A DNA stretch of 9,766 nucleotides. Origin: Gammaproteobacteria bacterium. GTDB lineage: Bacteria > Pseudomonadota > Gammaproteobacteria > UBA5335 > SLRW01. A program made the translations under genes and the position numbers. Positions 1 to 7,589 of this stretch are shown in pieces. The notes under the pieces are model-generated. The model did not search any database. It saw nothing but the letters and a program-made list of their open reading frames with translations, and was not told where the DNA came from. Positions within the stretch are counted from its first letter, which is position 1, and the number at the start of each line of letters is the position of its first letter. The stretch spans positions 1-9,766 of the forward strand of contig SLLK01000201.1 of assembly GCA_007134115.1 (NCBI GenBank), written 5' to 3'.

Positions 1-767
1 AGGGCGAGCACCGCCAGTGTGTTGAACATGTTGGATCCGAGCACGTTGCCAATGGCGATGTCGTACTCACGGCGCAGTGCGCCGGCAACGCTGGTAGCGA
101 GCTCGGGCAGACTGGTGCCGACGGCGACGATCGACAGGCCGATCACCAGTTCGCTTACGCCCAGCGTGCGGGCGCTCTGCGTGGCGCCCCACACCAGCAT
201 TTGTGCGCTGGCGAGCATGACCAGCAGGCTGACCAGTAACCAGGTGATGGCGGGTGCTGGCGATGACTGCCGGGGCACGCTGCGAACGTACTCGGACGTC
301 AGCGGGTCGTCCGGCTCGCTGTGACGACCCAGCCACACCAGCCAGACCATGAGCCCGACCAGTCCGCTGATCAGAATGAGACCGTCGAGCCGGCCCAGGT
401 GCGCATTGGCCAGCAGTGCAGTGGCCAGCAGCATGATCAGGGCCAGCACCGGGAACTCGCGGCGCAGGGTCAGGGACTGCACGGTGAGGGGGGCGCACAG
501 GGCCGCGGCGCCCAGCACCAGGGACATGTTGGCGATATTGGAGCCGATGGCGTTGCCCACGGCGATACCGGGGCTTTGCTGGATGGCGGCCATCGCCGAA
601 ACCAGTAGTTCCGGTGCGGAAGTGCCCATGGCAACGACCGTGAGGCCCACGATCAGGGTGGAGATGCCCAGGGCGCGGGCAAGACCGGCCGCTTCGCGCA
701 CGAAGCGATCAGCACTCCACACCAGCAGCACCAGCCCGAGGGCTACCACACCGAGATAGGTCAGCAT
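1..767 (-). CDS. yrbG: Calcium/sodium antiporter, YrbG/CaxA type (3' end cut by window)
   Basis: Inner-membrane cation/Ca2+ exchanger of the CaCA superfamily, expected to exchange Ca2+ for Na+ (some relatives also move K+). I translated 255 residues from the ATG at 767-765; the frame stays open to the window edge. Both diagnostic alpha repeats are present: GTSAPELLVS (residues 48-57, Glu53) with GNAIGSNIAN (71-80), and GTSLPELATS (217-226, Glu222) with GNVLGSNMFN (240-249). The two Glu residues are the expected cation ligands. Hydrophobic helices flank a polar loop near residues 147-170, the usual break between the two inverted halves. Family members are about 320 residues, so roughly the last 65 are missing. 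The start matches the N-terminus of E. coli YrbG in register, but no strong ribosome binding site precedes it. The gene is divergent from ibaG. The family is certain; ion preference is inferred. Confidence 0.93.
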   Translation of the reverse strand, partial: MLTYLGVVALGLVLLVWSADRFVREAAGLARALGISTLIVGLTVVAMGTSAPELLVSAMAAIQQSPGIAVGNAIGSNIANMSLVLGAAALCAPLTVQSLTLRREFPVLALIMLLATALLANAHLGRLDGLILISGLVGLMVWLVWLGRHSEPDDPLTSEYVRSVPRQSSPAPAITWLLVSLLVMLASAQMLVWGATQSARTLGVSELVIGLSIVAVGTSLPELATSVAGALRREYDIAIGNVLGSNMFNTLAVLA

Positions 768-818
768 GGGCGCATGATACCGGATTGGCCGGCGTCACGG
801 GCACCCGCGTATTTCCCG

Positions 819-851
819 CAGCCCGGCTTTTTCTATATCATTGCCGGGCTG
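819..851. repeat. Inverted repeat with AT-rich loop between yrbG and ibaG
   Basis: Perfect 9-bp inverted repeat CAGCCCGGC (819-827) / GCCGGGCTG (843-851) around a 15-nt T-rich loop containing CTATATC. It is the only AT-rich patch in the 146-nt divergent intergenic region. On the minus strand the loop reads TGATATAGA, an extended -10-like element that could serve yrbG; on the plus strand TATATC could serve ibaG. No convincing -35 is visible for either. The repeat may be an operator or a leader hairpin; its function is unknown. Confidence 0.4.
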
Positions 852-913
852 TACTTTTGTCTCGGGACCGGCTTCGCCCGGGGCCGGGTCAAGACAAGCG
901 GGAGATGCCAGTG

Positions 914-1156
914 ATGACGCCCGAAACGATCGAACAACTGATTACAGAACACATGCCCGAAGCCCGGGTCAGCGTGGCCGGTGACGACGGCACCCATTTC
1001 CAGGCCGCGGTGATTTCGCCGGCCTTTGAGGGCAAGCCGATGCTGGCCCGTCACCGCATGGTCTACGAGGCGCTGGGCGCAAGGATGGGCGGCGAAATCC
1101 ATGCCTTGTCGCTGCGTACGCTGACACCCGCTGAGCGAGATGCGCAGTCCGCCTGA
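914..1156 (+). CDS. ibaG: BolA-family protein, IbaG type
   Basis: An 80-residue BolA/IbaG-like protein. BolA-family proteins pair with monothiol glutaredoxins to bind [2Fe-2S] clusters and act in iron-sulfur handling in the cytoplasm. Visible family signatures are DDGTHFQ (residues 24-30), matching the DGSHFQ of E. coli IbaG, RHRMVY (46-51) and IHALSL (62-67). His47 and His63 are candidate cluster ligands; the RHRMVY segment resembles BolA more than E. coli IbaG. The frame extends upstream to 785, but the N-terminus predicted there has no family resemblance. The ATG at 914 has GGAG at 901-904 about 9 nt before it and gives the usual family length. The position directly before murA is the classic ibaG-murA arrangement, which supports ibaG over bolA. 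The gap to murA is 88 nt. Confidence 0.88.
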   Translation: MTPETIEQLITEHMPEARVSVAGDDGTHFQAAVISPAFEGKPMLARHRMVYEALGARMGGEIHALSLRTLTPAERDAQSA

Positions 1157-1187
1157 GCGCTGGGCGACAACCTTCGGGCAACGCTGA

Positions 1188-1203
1188 CCGCGCCACGGCG
1201 CGG
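1188..1203 (+). other. Short GC hairpin in the ibaG-murA gap
   Basis: CCGCGC (1188-1193) and GCGCGG (1198-1203) form a 6-bp stem with a CACG loop, 41 nt before the murA start. No T tract follows, so it is not a standard intrinsic terminator. It may be chance in GC-rich DNA or a weak leader structure. The rest of the 88-nt gap holds only the murA ribosome binding site. Confidence 0.2.
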
Positions 1204-1231
1204 AAACGCTCCGGCGTGCCCCAACAGCTAC

Positions 1232-1244
1232 GGAGTGAGTCCCT

Positions 1245-1247
<3 letters not shown>
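1232..1247 (+). promoter_or_regulatory. murA ribosome binding site and TTG start
   Basis: GGAG at 1232-1235 lies 9 nt before TTG at 1245-1247. No ATG or GTG in frame lies nearby, and the protein beginning at this TTG aligns from residue 1 with E. coli MurA (MDK versus MDQ). This makes TTG the likely initiator, a codon that normally lowers initiation efficiency. Confidence 0.7.
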
Positions 1248-2504
<1,257 letters not shown>

Positions 2505-2505
2505 C

Positions 2506-2533
2506 GGAGGCGGGCATGAACCAGGGCGATTAA
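2506..2533 (+). promoter_or_regulatory. hisG ribosome binding site followed by a five-codon reading frame ending in TAA
   Basis: A strong Shine-Dalgarno GGAGG (2506-2510) sits 5 nt before ATG at 2516. Translation from that ATG gives MNQGD and then stops at TAA (2531-2533), in the same frame as the whole hisG coding region. The next in-frame codons that could initiate near the conserved domain start are non-standard: CTG 2543 and ATT 2546, 9 to 12 nt past the stop. It could be a tiny leader with reinitiation, or simply the damaged 5' end of hisG. Confidence 0.55.
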
Positions 2534-3172
2534 CCTCAGCAGCTGATTATCGCGCTGTCCAAGGGGCGCATATTCCGCGATACCCTGCCGCTGCTTGAGC
2601 GGGCAGGTATCCGGCCGGCCGAGGATCCGGAGAACAGTCGGCGCCTGGTGATCGACACCGACGTGCCGGGGGTTCGCTTGCTGATATTGCGTGCCTCCGA
2701 TGTGCCCACCTACGTGGAATATGGTGCCGCCGATGTGGGCGTGGCGGGCAAGGATGTGTTGCTGGAGCACGGTGGTGACGGCCTCTATGAACCGCTGGAC
2801 CTGGGCATTGCGCGTTGCCGCCTGATGACGGCAGGCATGGCCGGCGCCACACCGGCGACCGGGCGTCTGCGGGTAGCCACCAAGTACGTGAATGCCACGC
2901 GGCAGTTTTTCGCCGGGCGTGGCCAGCAGGTAGAGATTATCAAGCTGTACGGTTCAATGGAGCTGGCGCCGGTGGTAGGCCTTGCGGACTGCATCGTGGA
3001 TGTGGTGGATACGGGTAATACGCTGCGTGCCAACGGGCTGGTGCCGCTGGAGCATATTGCGGACATCAGTTCACGGTTGATCGTCAACAAGGCGTCTCTC
3101 AAAACCAAGAACCGGCTGGTGCGGGGGTTCATAGACAGTATGCGCCTGGCCACGAAACAGGTGACAGCATGA
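2516..3172 (+). CDS. hisG: ATP phosphoribosyltransferase HisG, short form, with an in-frame stop at codon 6
   Basis: First enzyme of histidine biosynthesis: ATP plus PRPP gives N1-phosphoribosyl-ATP. The coding frame is intact from 2534 to the TGA at 3170-3172 and about 209 residues long counted from CTG 2543. That is the short HisG form, which lacks the C-terminal regulatory domain and needs the partner HisZ; no hisZ is in this window. Signatures counted from CTG 2543 as residue 1 are ALSKGR (4-9), DVPTYVEYGAADVGVAGKDV (about 53-72), KLYGSMELAP and the PRPP loop DVVDTGNTLRANG (153-165). The ATG at 2516 with its good ribosome binding site is followed by TAA at 2531. The first standard start after it is GTG 2648, which would remove 35 residues including ALSKGR and probably inactivate the enzyme. 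The 3' end overlaps hisD by ATGA. Identity is certain; whether it is made, and from where, is open. Confidence 0.85.
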
Positions 3173-4473
3173 AGATTACCCGCCTGAACTCTGATCAAGC
3201 GGATTTTTCCGTTCGACTGGATGCGTTGCTGGCGCGCCTGGGCCCGGACGACGAGGAGGTCACGCAAAGCGTGACGGCGATACTGCGTGATGTGCAACTG
3301 CGCGGTGACCAGGCGCTGCTGGAATATACGCAGACATTCGACCGTCTGACGCTGGACGCCGCGGCTGCGCTGGAGATTCCGGCGGCACGACAGCAGGAGG
3401 CGCTGACACGCATCCCGGCGGCACAGCGCGAGGCGCTGGAGAAGGCCGTGGAGCGCCTGCGCCACTATGCCGGACACCAGCGTATGCAATCGTGGCGTTA
3501 TCGCGATGAGTTCGGCAACGAGCTGGGGCAGGAGGTGCGTCCGCTGGACCGGGTGGGCGTGTATGTGCCCGGCGGCAAGGCGGCTTATCCCTCATCCGTG
3601 CTGATGAATGTGGTGCCGGCTCGGGTGGCCGGTGTGGCGGAAGTCATCATGTGCGTGCCCACGCCCGATGGGCGGGTTAACGACATGGTGCTGGCCGCTG
3701 CCGCCATTGCCGGTGTGGATCGCGTCTTTACCCTGGGCGGTGCGCAGGCGGTAGGTGCGCTGGCCTATGGTACCGAAACGGTGCCGGCGGTGGACAAGAT
3801 CGTGGGGCCCGGCAACCGCTTTGTGGCGGCCGCCAAGCGCCTGGTCTACGGCATTGTGGGCATCGACATGATCGCCGGTCCCTCGGAAATACTCGTGGTT
3901 TGTGACGGCAATGCCGATGCGGACTGGGTGGCCATGGATATGTTCGCCCAGGCCGAGCATGACGAGGATGCTCAGGCGATCCTGGTGTGCCCGGATGCTG
4001 ACTTTATAGAAAAGGTGCTGGACAGCGCGGAGCGTCAGCTCGCCGATTTGCCGCGGGCAGCCATTATCACTGCCTCAATGGCGGCGCGTGGCGCAGTGGT
4101 GCAGGTACGCGACCTGGAAGAGGCGCTGGCGGTCGTCAATCAGGTGGCGCCGGAGCATCTGGAAGTGTCGGTGGCCGATCCGGAGGCTTTTATCAGCCGG
4201 GTGCGGCATGCCGGTGCCATGTTCCTGGGTCGCTACAGCGCCGAAGTGCTGGGTGATTATTGTGCCGGGCCCAATCACGTGTTGCCCACGGCGCGCTCGG
4301 CGCGTTTCTCCTCGCCCCTGGGTGTATATGATTTCCAGAAGCGCTCCAGTGTGATCTATTGTTCGCCACAGGGCGCTGCCGAGCTCGCGCCGGTGGCTGC
4401 CGAGCTGGCACGCGGCGAGGGTCTGGAGGCCCATGCGCGATCCGCTGAGTACCGTGGCCGGGGTGAAGGTTGA
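3169..4473 (+). CDS. hisD: Histidinol dehydrogenase HisD
   Basis: Zinc- and NAD-dependent enzyme of the last two steps of histidine synthesis, oxidising L-histidinol to L-histidine through the aldehyde. The 434 residues equal the E. coli length. Visible motifs are GVYVPGGKAAYPSSVLMN (130-147), VGPGNRFVAAAKR (212-224), IAGPSEILVV (235-244) and AQAEHDEDAQA (260-270). Expected zinc ligands are Gln261, His264, Asp363 (LGDYCAGPNHVLPT) and His422 (AHARSAEYR); the catalytic pair is Glu329-His330 in APEHLEV. The ATG overlaps the hisG TGA as ATGA and the 3' end overlaps hisC, so translation of the three is probably coupled. All catalytic residues are intact. Confidence 0.97.
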   Translation: MKITRLNSDQADFSVRLDALLARLGPDDEEVTQSVTAILRDVQLRGDQALLEYTQTFDRLTLDAAAALEIPAARQQEALTRIPAAQREALEKAVERLRHYAGHQRMQSWRYRDEFGNELGQEVRPLDRVGVYVPGGKAAYPSSVLMNVVPARVAGVAEVIMCVPTPDGRVNDMVLAAAAIAGVDRVFTLGGAQAVGALAYGTETVPAVDKIVGPGNRFVAAAKRLVYGIVGIDMIAGPSEILVVCDGNADADWVAMDMFAQAEHDEDAQAILVCPDADFIEKVLDSAERQLADLPRAAIITASMAARGAVVQVRDLEEALAVVNQVAPEHLEVSVADPEAFISRVRHAGAMFLGRYSAEVLGDYCAGPNHVLPTARSARFSSPLGVYDFQKRSSVIYCSPQGAAELAPVAAELARGEGLEAHARSAEYRGRGEG

Positions 4474-5564
4474 GCGTCCGGGCGCAACAGGGGGTGCAGC
4501 GCTGGGTGCGCGAGGAAGTGCGTGCGTTGTCCGCCTACCATGTGCCGGAAGCCGACGGTGCGATCAAGCTGGATGCCATGGAAAACCCCTACTCGTGGCC
4601 CGAAGAGATGGTCGATGAGTGGCTGGAACGGCTGCGCCATGTGACCCTCAACCGTTATCCCGACCCGGCGGCGCGGTCGCTGACGCCGGCGCTGCGGGCC
4701 GCTCTGGCCGTGCCGGATGGCGCGCAGCTGTTGCTGGGCAATGGTTCCGATGAGCTGATCCAGTTGCTGTGTCTTGCCGTGGGTGGCCCGGGCCGTACCT
4801 TGCTGACGCCGGAGCCGGGTTTCTCCATGTACGCCATGATTGCCCGGTTTACCGGCACGGCTTATCACGGTGTGCCGCTGAAGGCCGATTTCAGTCTGGA
4901 CGGGCCGGGCATGCTGGCGGCGATCTCAGAGCATCAGCCGGCGCTGGTTTTTATTGCCTGGCCCAATAATCCCACCGGCAATCTGTTTGATGCCCAAACG
5001 TTGCGGGAAATACTGCGCGCGGCGCCCGGTCTGGTGGTGATTGACGAGGCCTACACCGCTTTTGCCGGCGAGAGTTTTTTGCCCGAACTGGCGCAGTGGC
5101 CCAACCTGCTCGTGATGCGCACCCTGTCCAAGGTGGGGCTGGCCGGATTGCGCCTGGGCCTGCTCGCCGGTGCGCCTGCCTGGCTGGAGCAGCTGGACAA
5201 ATTGCGCCTGCCGTATAACGTCAATGTGCTGACCCAGGTCAGTGCCACTTTCGCTCTGGCGCACGCCGATGTGCTTGAGGCCCAGGCGCGGCGTATTGTG
5301 CGTGATCGCGAGGCATTGCAGCGCGAACTGCAACGCCGGGAGGGCTTTGAGGTGTTTCCCAGCAGCGCCAATTTCCTGCTGGCGCGCGTGCCGGCGGGGC
5401 GCGCGGGCGAATTTCATGCCGGCTTGCGCGAACGCGGGGTGCTGGTCAAGTGCCTGCACGGCGCGCATCCGATGCTGGGCGACTGCCTGCGTATCACCGT
5501 GGGCACGGCGGCCGAGAACCGGGCCTTGCTGGCCGCACTGGATCAAATGCTCGCGCCGGAGTAG
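4470..5564 (+). CDS. hisC: Histidinol-phosphate aminotransferase HisC
   Basis: PLP-dependent fold-type I aminotransferase converting imidazole-acetol phosphate and glutamate to L-histidinol phosphate. It has 364 residues. Motifs: KLDAMENPY (33-41), NRYPDP (61-66), GNGSDELIQLL (90-100), WPNNPTGN (164-171, Asn166), IDEAY (191-195, Asp192 contacts the PLP ring nitrogen and Tyr195 its oxygen), RTLSKVGLAGLRLG (217-230, Lys221 the Schiff-base lysine) and CLRITVG (339-345, Arg341 for the substrate carboxylate). The chosen start is TTG at 4470, which overlaps the hisD TGA as TTGA and has GGGG at 4460-4463 ahead of it. GTG at 4494 or 4506 are alternatives, since the first dozen residues are poorly conserved in this family. 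The fold is certain; HisC is assigned over other class I/II aminotransferases by motif detail and by sitting next to hisD. Confidence 0.94.
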   Translation: MSVRAQQGVQRWVREEVRALSAYHVPEADGAIKLDAMENPYSWPEEMVDEWLERLRHVTLNRYPDPAARSLTPALRAALAVPDGAQLLLGNGSDELIQLLCLAVGGPGRTLLTPEPGFSMYAMIARFTGTAYHGVPLKADFSLDGPGMLAAISEHQPALVFIAWPNNPTGNLFDAQTLREILRAAPGLVVIDEAYTAFAGESFLPELAQWPNLLVMRTLSKVGLAGLRLGLLAGAPAWLEQLDKLRLPYNVNVLTQVSATFALAHADVLEAQARRIVRDREALQRELQRREGFEVFPSSANFLLARVPAGRAGEFHAGLRERGVLVKCLHGAHPMLGDCLRITVGTAAENRALLAALDQMLAPE

Positions 5565-5591
5565 TGAATCCGGTGCCCCGGCGTGTATAAT
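5562..5591 (+). promoter_or_regulatory. Candidate sigma-70 promoter for petABC
   Basis: TATAAT at 5586-5591 is an exact consensus -10 box, standing out in GC-rich sequence just after the hisC stop. The best -35 is weak: TAGTGA at 5562-5567, 3 of 6 matches with an 18-nt spacer. Transcription would start near 5598, leaving a leader of about 170 nt before petA. That leader (5598-5768) shows no RNA gene or clear riboswitch that I can recognise. Confidence 0.5.
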
Positions 5592-5755
5592 TCCGCCTTC
5601 GTTTGCGTTGCCGGTTTGTCAGTCTGTCGTGTACGGGCCATCGTGATCGGGCGGAAATGCGCACACTTCGCGTTTAGCGGATGGCAGGCGTGGTCGGGTC
5701 GCGCCGTTCGTTCGCGGGCGAGGGCGGAGCAAGATCGCACGCAGTTAATATTTGT

Positions 5756-5771
5756 GGGGGACACCTGAATG
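5756..5771 (+). promoter_or_regulatory. petA ribosome binding site
   Basis: GGGGGA at 5756-5761 lies 7 nt before the ATG at 5769, giving a well-placed Shine-Dalgarno sequence. It fixes the petA start, which also puts the twin-arginine motif near the N-terminus as expected. Confidence 0.6.
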
Positions 5772-6362
5772 ACCAAAGGTAGTGTCGATACCAGCAGACG
5801 TCGTTTTCTGACCCGGGCGACGGTTGCCGTGGGGGGCGCCGGGGCCGCCGTCGCCCTGTATCCGTTTCTGGCCTCGATGGCGCCGAGCGAGCGCGCGCAG
5901 GCTGCGGGCGCGCCGGTGGAAGTGGATATCAGTGCGCTGGCGCCGGGCGAGCGGCTGACACAGGAATGGCGCGGTCGGCCCGTATGGATTGTGCGCCGCA
6001 CCGAGGAGATGCTGGAGCGCCTGCGCACCCAGGAGATCAATCTGCGCGATCCCGAGTCGCGCCAGGAGCAGCAGCCCGAATATGCGCGCAACGAGCTGCG
6101 TTCGGTGCGTGACGAGTACCTGGTGCTGGTGGGTATCTGCACGCACCTGGGGTGTTCACCATTGTACCGGCCCGATGCGCCGGCGCCGGAAATTCGCGAC
6201 GACTGGACAGGTGGCTTCTACTGCCCCTGTCACGGGTCGTATTTTGATCTGGCCGGCCGTGTGTACGCGGGGGTTCCTGCGCAGTTGAACATGGCCGTGC
6301 CGCCGCATCGCTATGTGAACGACACCCTGCTGGTGATCGGCGAAGACAAAGGAGAGGCGTAA
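5769..6362 (+). CDS. petA: Ubiquinol-cytochrome c reductase, Rieske iron-sulfur subunit
   Basis: Carries electrons from ubiquinol at the Qo site to cytochrome c1 in the bc1 complex. It has 197 residues. The N-terminus contains SRRRFLT (9-15), a twin-arginine (Tat) export motif, followed by a single hydrophobic anchor (about 18-36), so the folded cluster domain is placed on the periplasmic side. The [2Fe-2S] site is complete: CTHLGC (124-129) and CPCHGSYFD (152-160). By family rule Cys124, His126, Cys152 and His155 bind the cluster, and Cys129-Cys154 form the disulfide. A charged stretch (about 75-115) precedes box I. petB starts immediately after the stop codon with no gap, indicating cotranscription. 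Family and role are certain. Confidence 0.97.
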   Translation: MTKGSVDTSRRRFLTRATVAVGGAGAAVALYPFLASMAPSERAQAAGAPVEVDISALAPGERLTQEWRGRPVWIVRRTEEMLERLRTQEINLRDPESRQEQQPEYARNELRSVRDEYLVLVGICTHLGCSPLYRPDAPAPEIRDDWTGGFYCPCHGSYFDLAGRVYAGVPAQLNMAVPPHRYVNDTLLVIGEDKGEA

Positions 6363-7589
6363 ATGAATGCCAAGGCCAGTGGCGGATTGCTCGGCTGGAT
6401 CGATGAGCGTTTTCCGCTCACCCGTATGTGGAACGAGCATGTGGGTCAGTATTACGCGCCGAAGAATTTCAATTTCTGGTACTTTTTCGGCAGCCTCGCA
6501 TTGCTGGTGCTGGTCAACCAGATTGTTACCGGCATCTTCCTGACCATGCATTACAAGCCCAGTGCTGAAGAGGCATTCGGTTCTGTTGAATACATCATGC
6601 GTGATGTGAACTGGGGCTGGCTGATCCGCTACATGCACAGCACCGGCGCATCGGCGTTCTTTGTCGTGGTGTATCTGCACATGTTCCGGGCCATGCTCTA
6701 CGGGTCCTACCAGCGTCCGCGCGAGTTGCTGTGGATTCTCGGTATGCTCATTTACGTGGTGCTGATGGCCGAAGCCTTTATGGGCTATGTGCTGCCCTGG
6801 GGGCAGATGTCCTACTGGGGCGCCCAGGTCATCATTTCGCTGTTTGGCGCCCTGCCGTTTTTTGGCGACGAACTGACCACCTGGATTCGCGGCGACTTCG
6901 TCATTGGTGACGCCACGCTGAACCGCTTCTTTGCCCTGCACGTGATCGCCCTGCCGCTGGTGCTGCTGGGGCTGGTGGTCGCGCATATCCTGGCACTGCA
7001 TGAAGTGGGTTCGAACAACCCCGACGGCATCGACATCAAGAAGAAGAAGGGCAAGGACGGCAAACCGCTGGACGGCATTACCTTCCATCCCTATTACACG
7101 GTCAAGGATCTGTTCGGCGTCGGCGTGTTCCTGATCCTGTGCGCGCTGGTGATTTTCTACGCCCCGGAGATGGGCGGGTTGTTCCTTGAGCATCCCAACT
7201 TCGAGCGTGCCGACCCGCTGGCCACGCCCGATCACATCGCGCCTGTGTGGTACTTCACGCCCTTCTACGCCATTCTGCGTGCGGTGCCCAATGACCTGGC
7301 CGGCGTGGTATTGATGTTTGCCGCAGTGCTGGTGCTGTTCTTCCTGCCCTGGCTGGATCGTTCGCCGGTGCGCTCCATTCGCTATCGCGGCTGGATGTAC
7401 AAGACGGCGCTGACGCTGTTTGCCATCAGCTTCGTGGTGCTGGGCTATCTTGGCACGCAGCCGGCGGGTGGCCTGTACACCATTCTGGCGCAGGTGTTCA
7501 CGCTGATCTATTTCGCTTTCTTCCTGCTCATGCCCTTCTATACCAGATGGGACAAGACCAAACCTGTGCCGGAAAGGGTGACGGACTGA
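6363..7589 (+). CDS. petB: Ubiquinol-cytochrome c reductase, cytochrome b subunit
   Basis: Membrane core of the bc1 complex, holding hemes bL and bH and the two quinone sites. The 408 residues cover both the four-helix N-terminal and the C-terminal domain, so this is a full-length cytochrome b rather than split b6/subunit IV. The four heme ligands are His92, His106, His193 and His208. Other landmarks are GYVLPWGQMSYWGA (141-154, Qo region) and APVWYFTPFYAILRA (293-307), where the usual PEWY Glu is Val. The second His pair is 15 residues apart, one more than in Rhodobacter or bovine cytochrome b as I recall them. A lysine-rich loop (IKKKKGKDGK, 225-234) follows helix D. The start abuts petA and the stop overlaps the petC ATG. 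Confidence 0.97.
   Translation: MNAKASGGLLGWIDERFPLTRMWNEHVGQYYAPKNFNFWYFFGSLALLVLVNQIVTGIFLTMHYKPSAEEAFGSVEYIMRDVNWGWLIRYMHSTGASAFFVVVYLHMFRAMLYGSYQRPRELLWILGMLIYVVLMAEAFMGYVLPWGQMSYWGAQVIISLFGALPFFGDELTTWIRGDFVIGDATLNRFFALHVIALPLVLLGLVVAHILALHEVGSNNPDGIDIKKKKGKDGKPLDGITFHPYYTVKDLFGVGVFLILCALVIFYAPEMGGLFLEHPNFERADPLATPDHIAPVWYFTPFYAILRAVPNDLAGVVLMFAAVLVLFFLPWLDRSPVRSIRYRGWMYKTALTLFAISFVVLGYLGTQPAGGLYTILAQVFTLIYFAFFLLMPFYTRWDKTKPVPERVTD

Noticed and set aside
67..759. Plus-strand and alternative minus-strand open frames across the antiporter gene
   Set aside because: The minus-strand frame from 767 encodes both CaCA alpha repeats; the others lack any family signature.
785..913. N-terminal extension of ibaG by 43 codons
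   Set aside because: The extension has no BolA similarity, spans the intergenic inverted repeat, and a well-placed ribosome binding site supports ATG 914.
5583..5768. A 61-codon open frame ending directly before petA
   Set aside because: It would start with GTG overlapping the TATAAT box, has no ribosome binding site and resembles no known family; more likely untranslated leader.
7547..7588. N-terminal extension of petC by 14 codons
   Set aside because: It overlaps the petB coding end in another frame and would bury the signal peptide; ATG 7589 starts the signal peptide directly.
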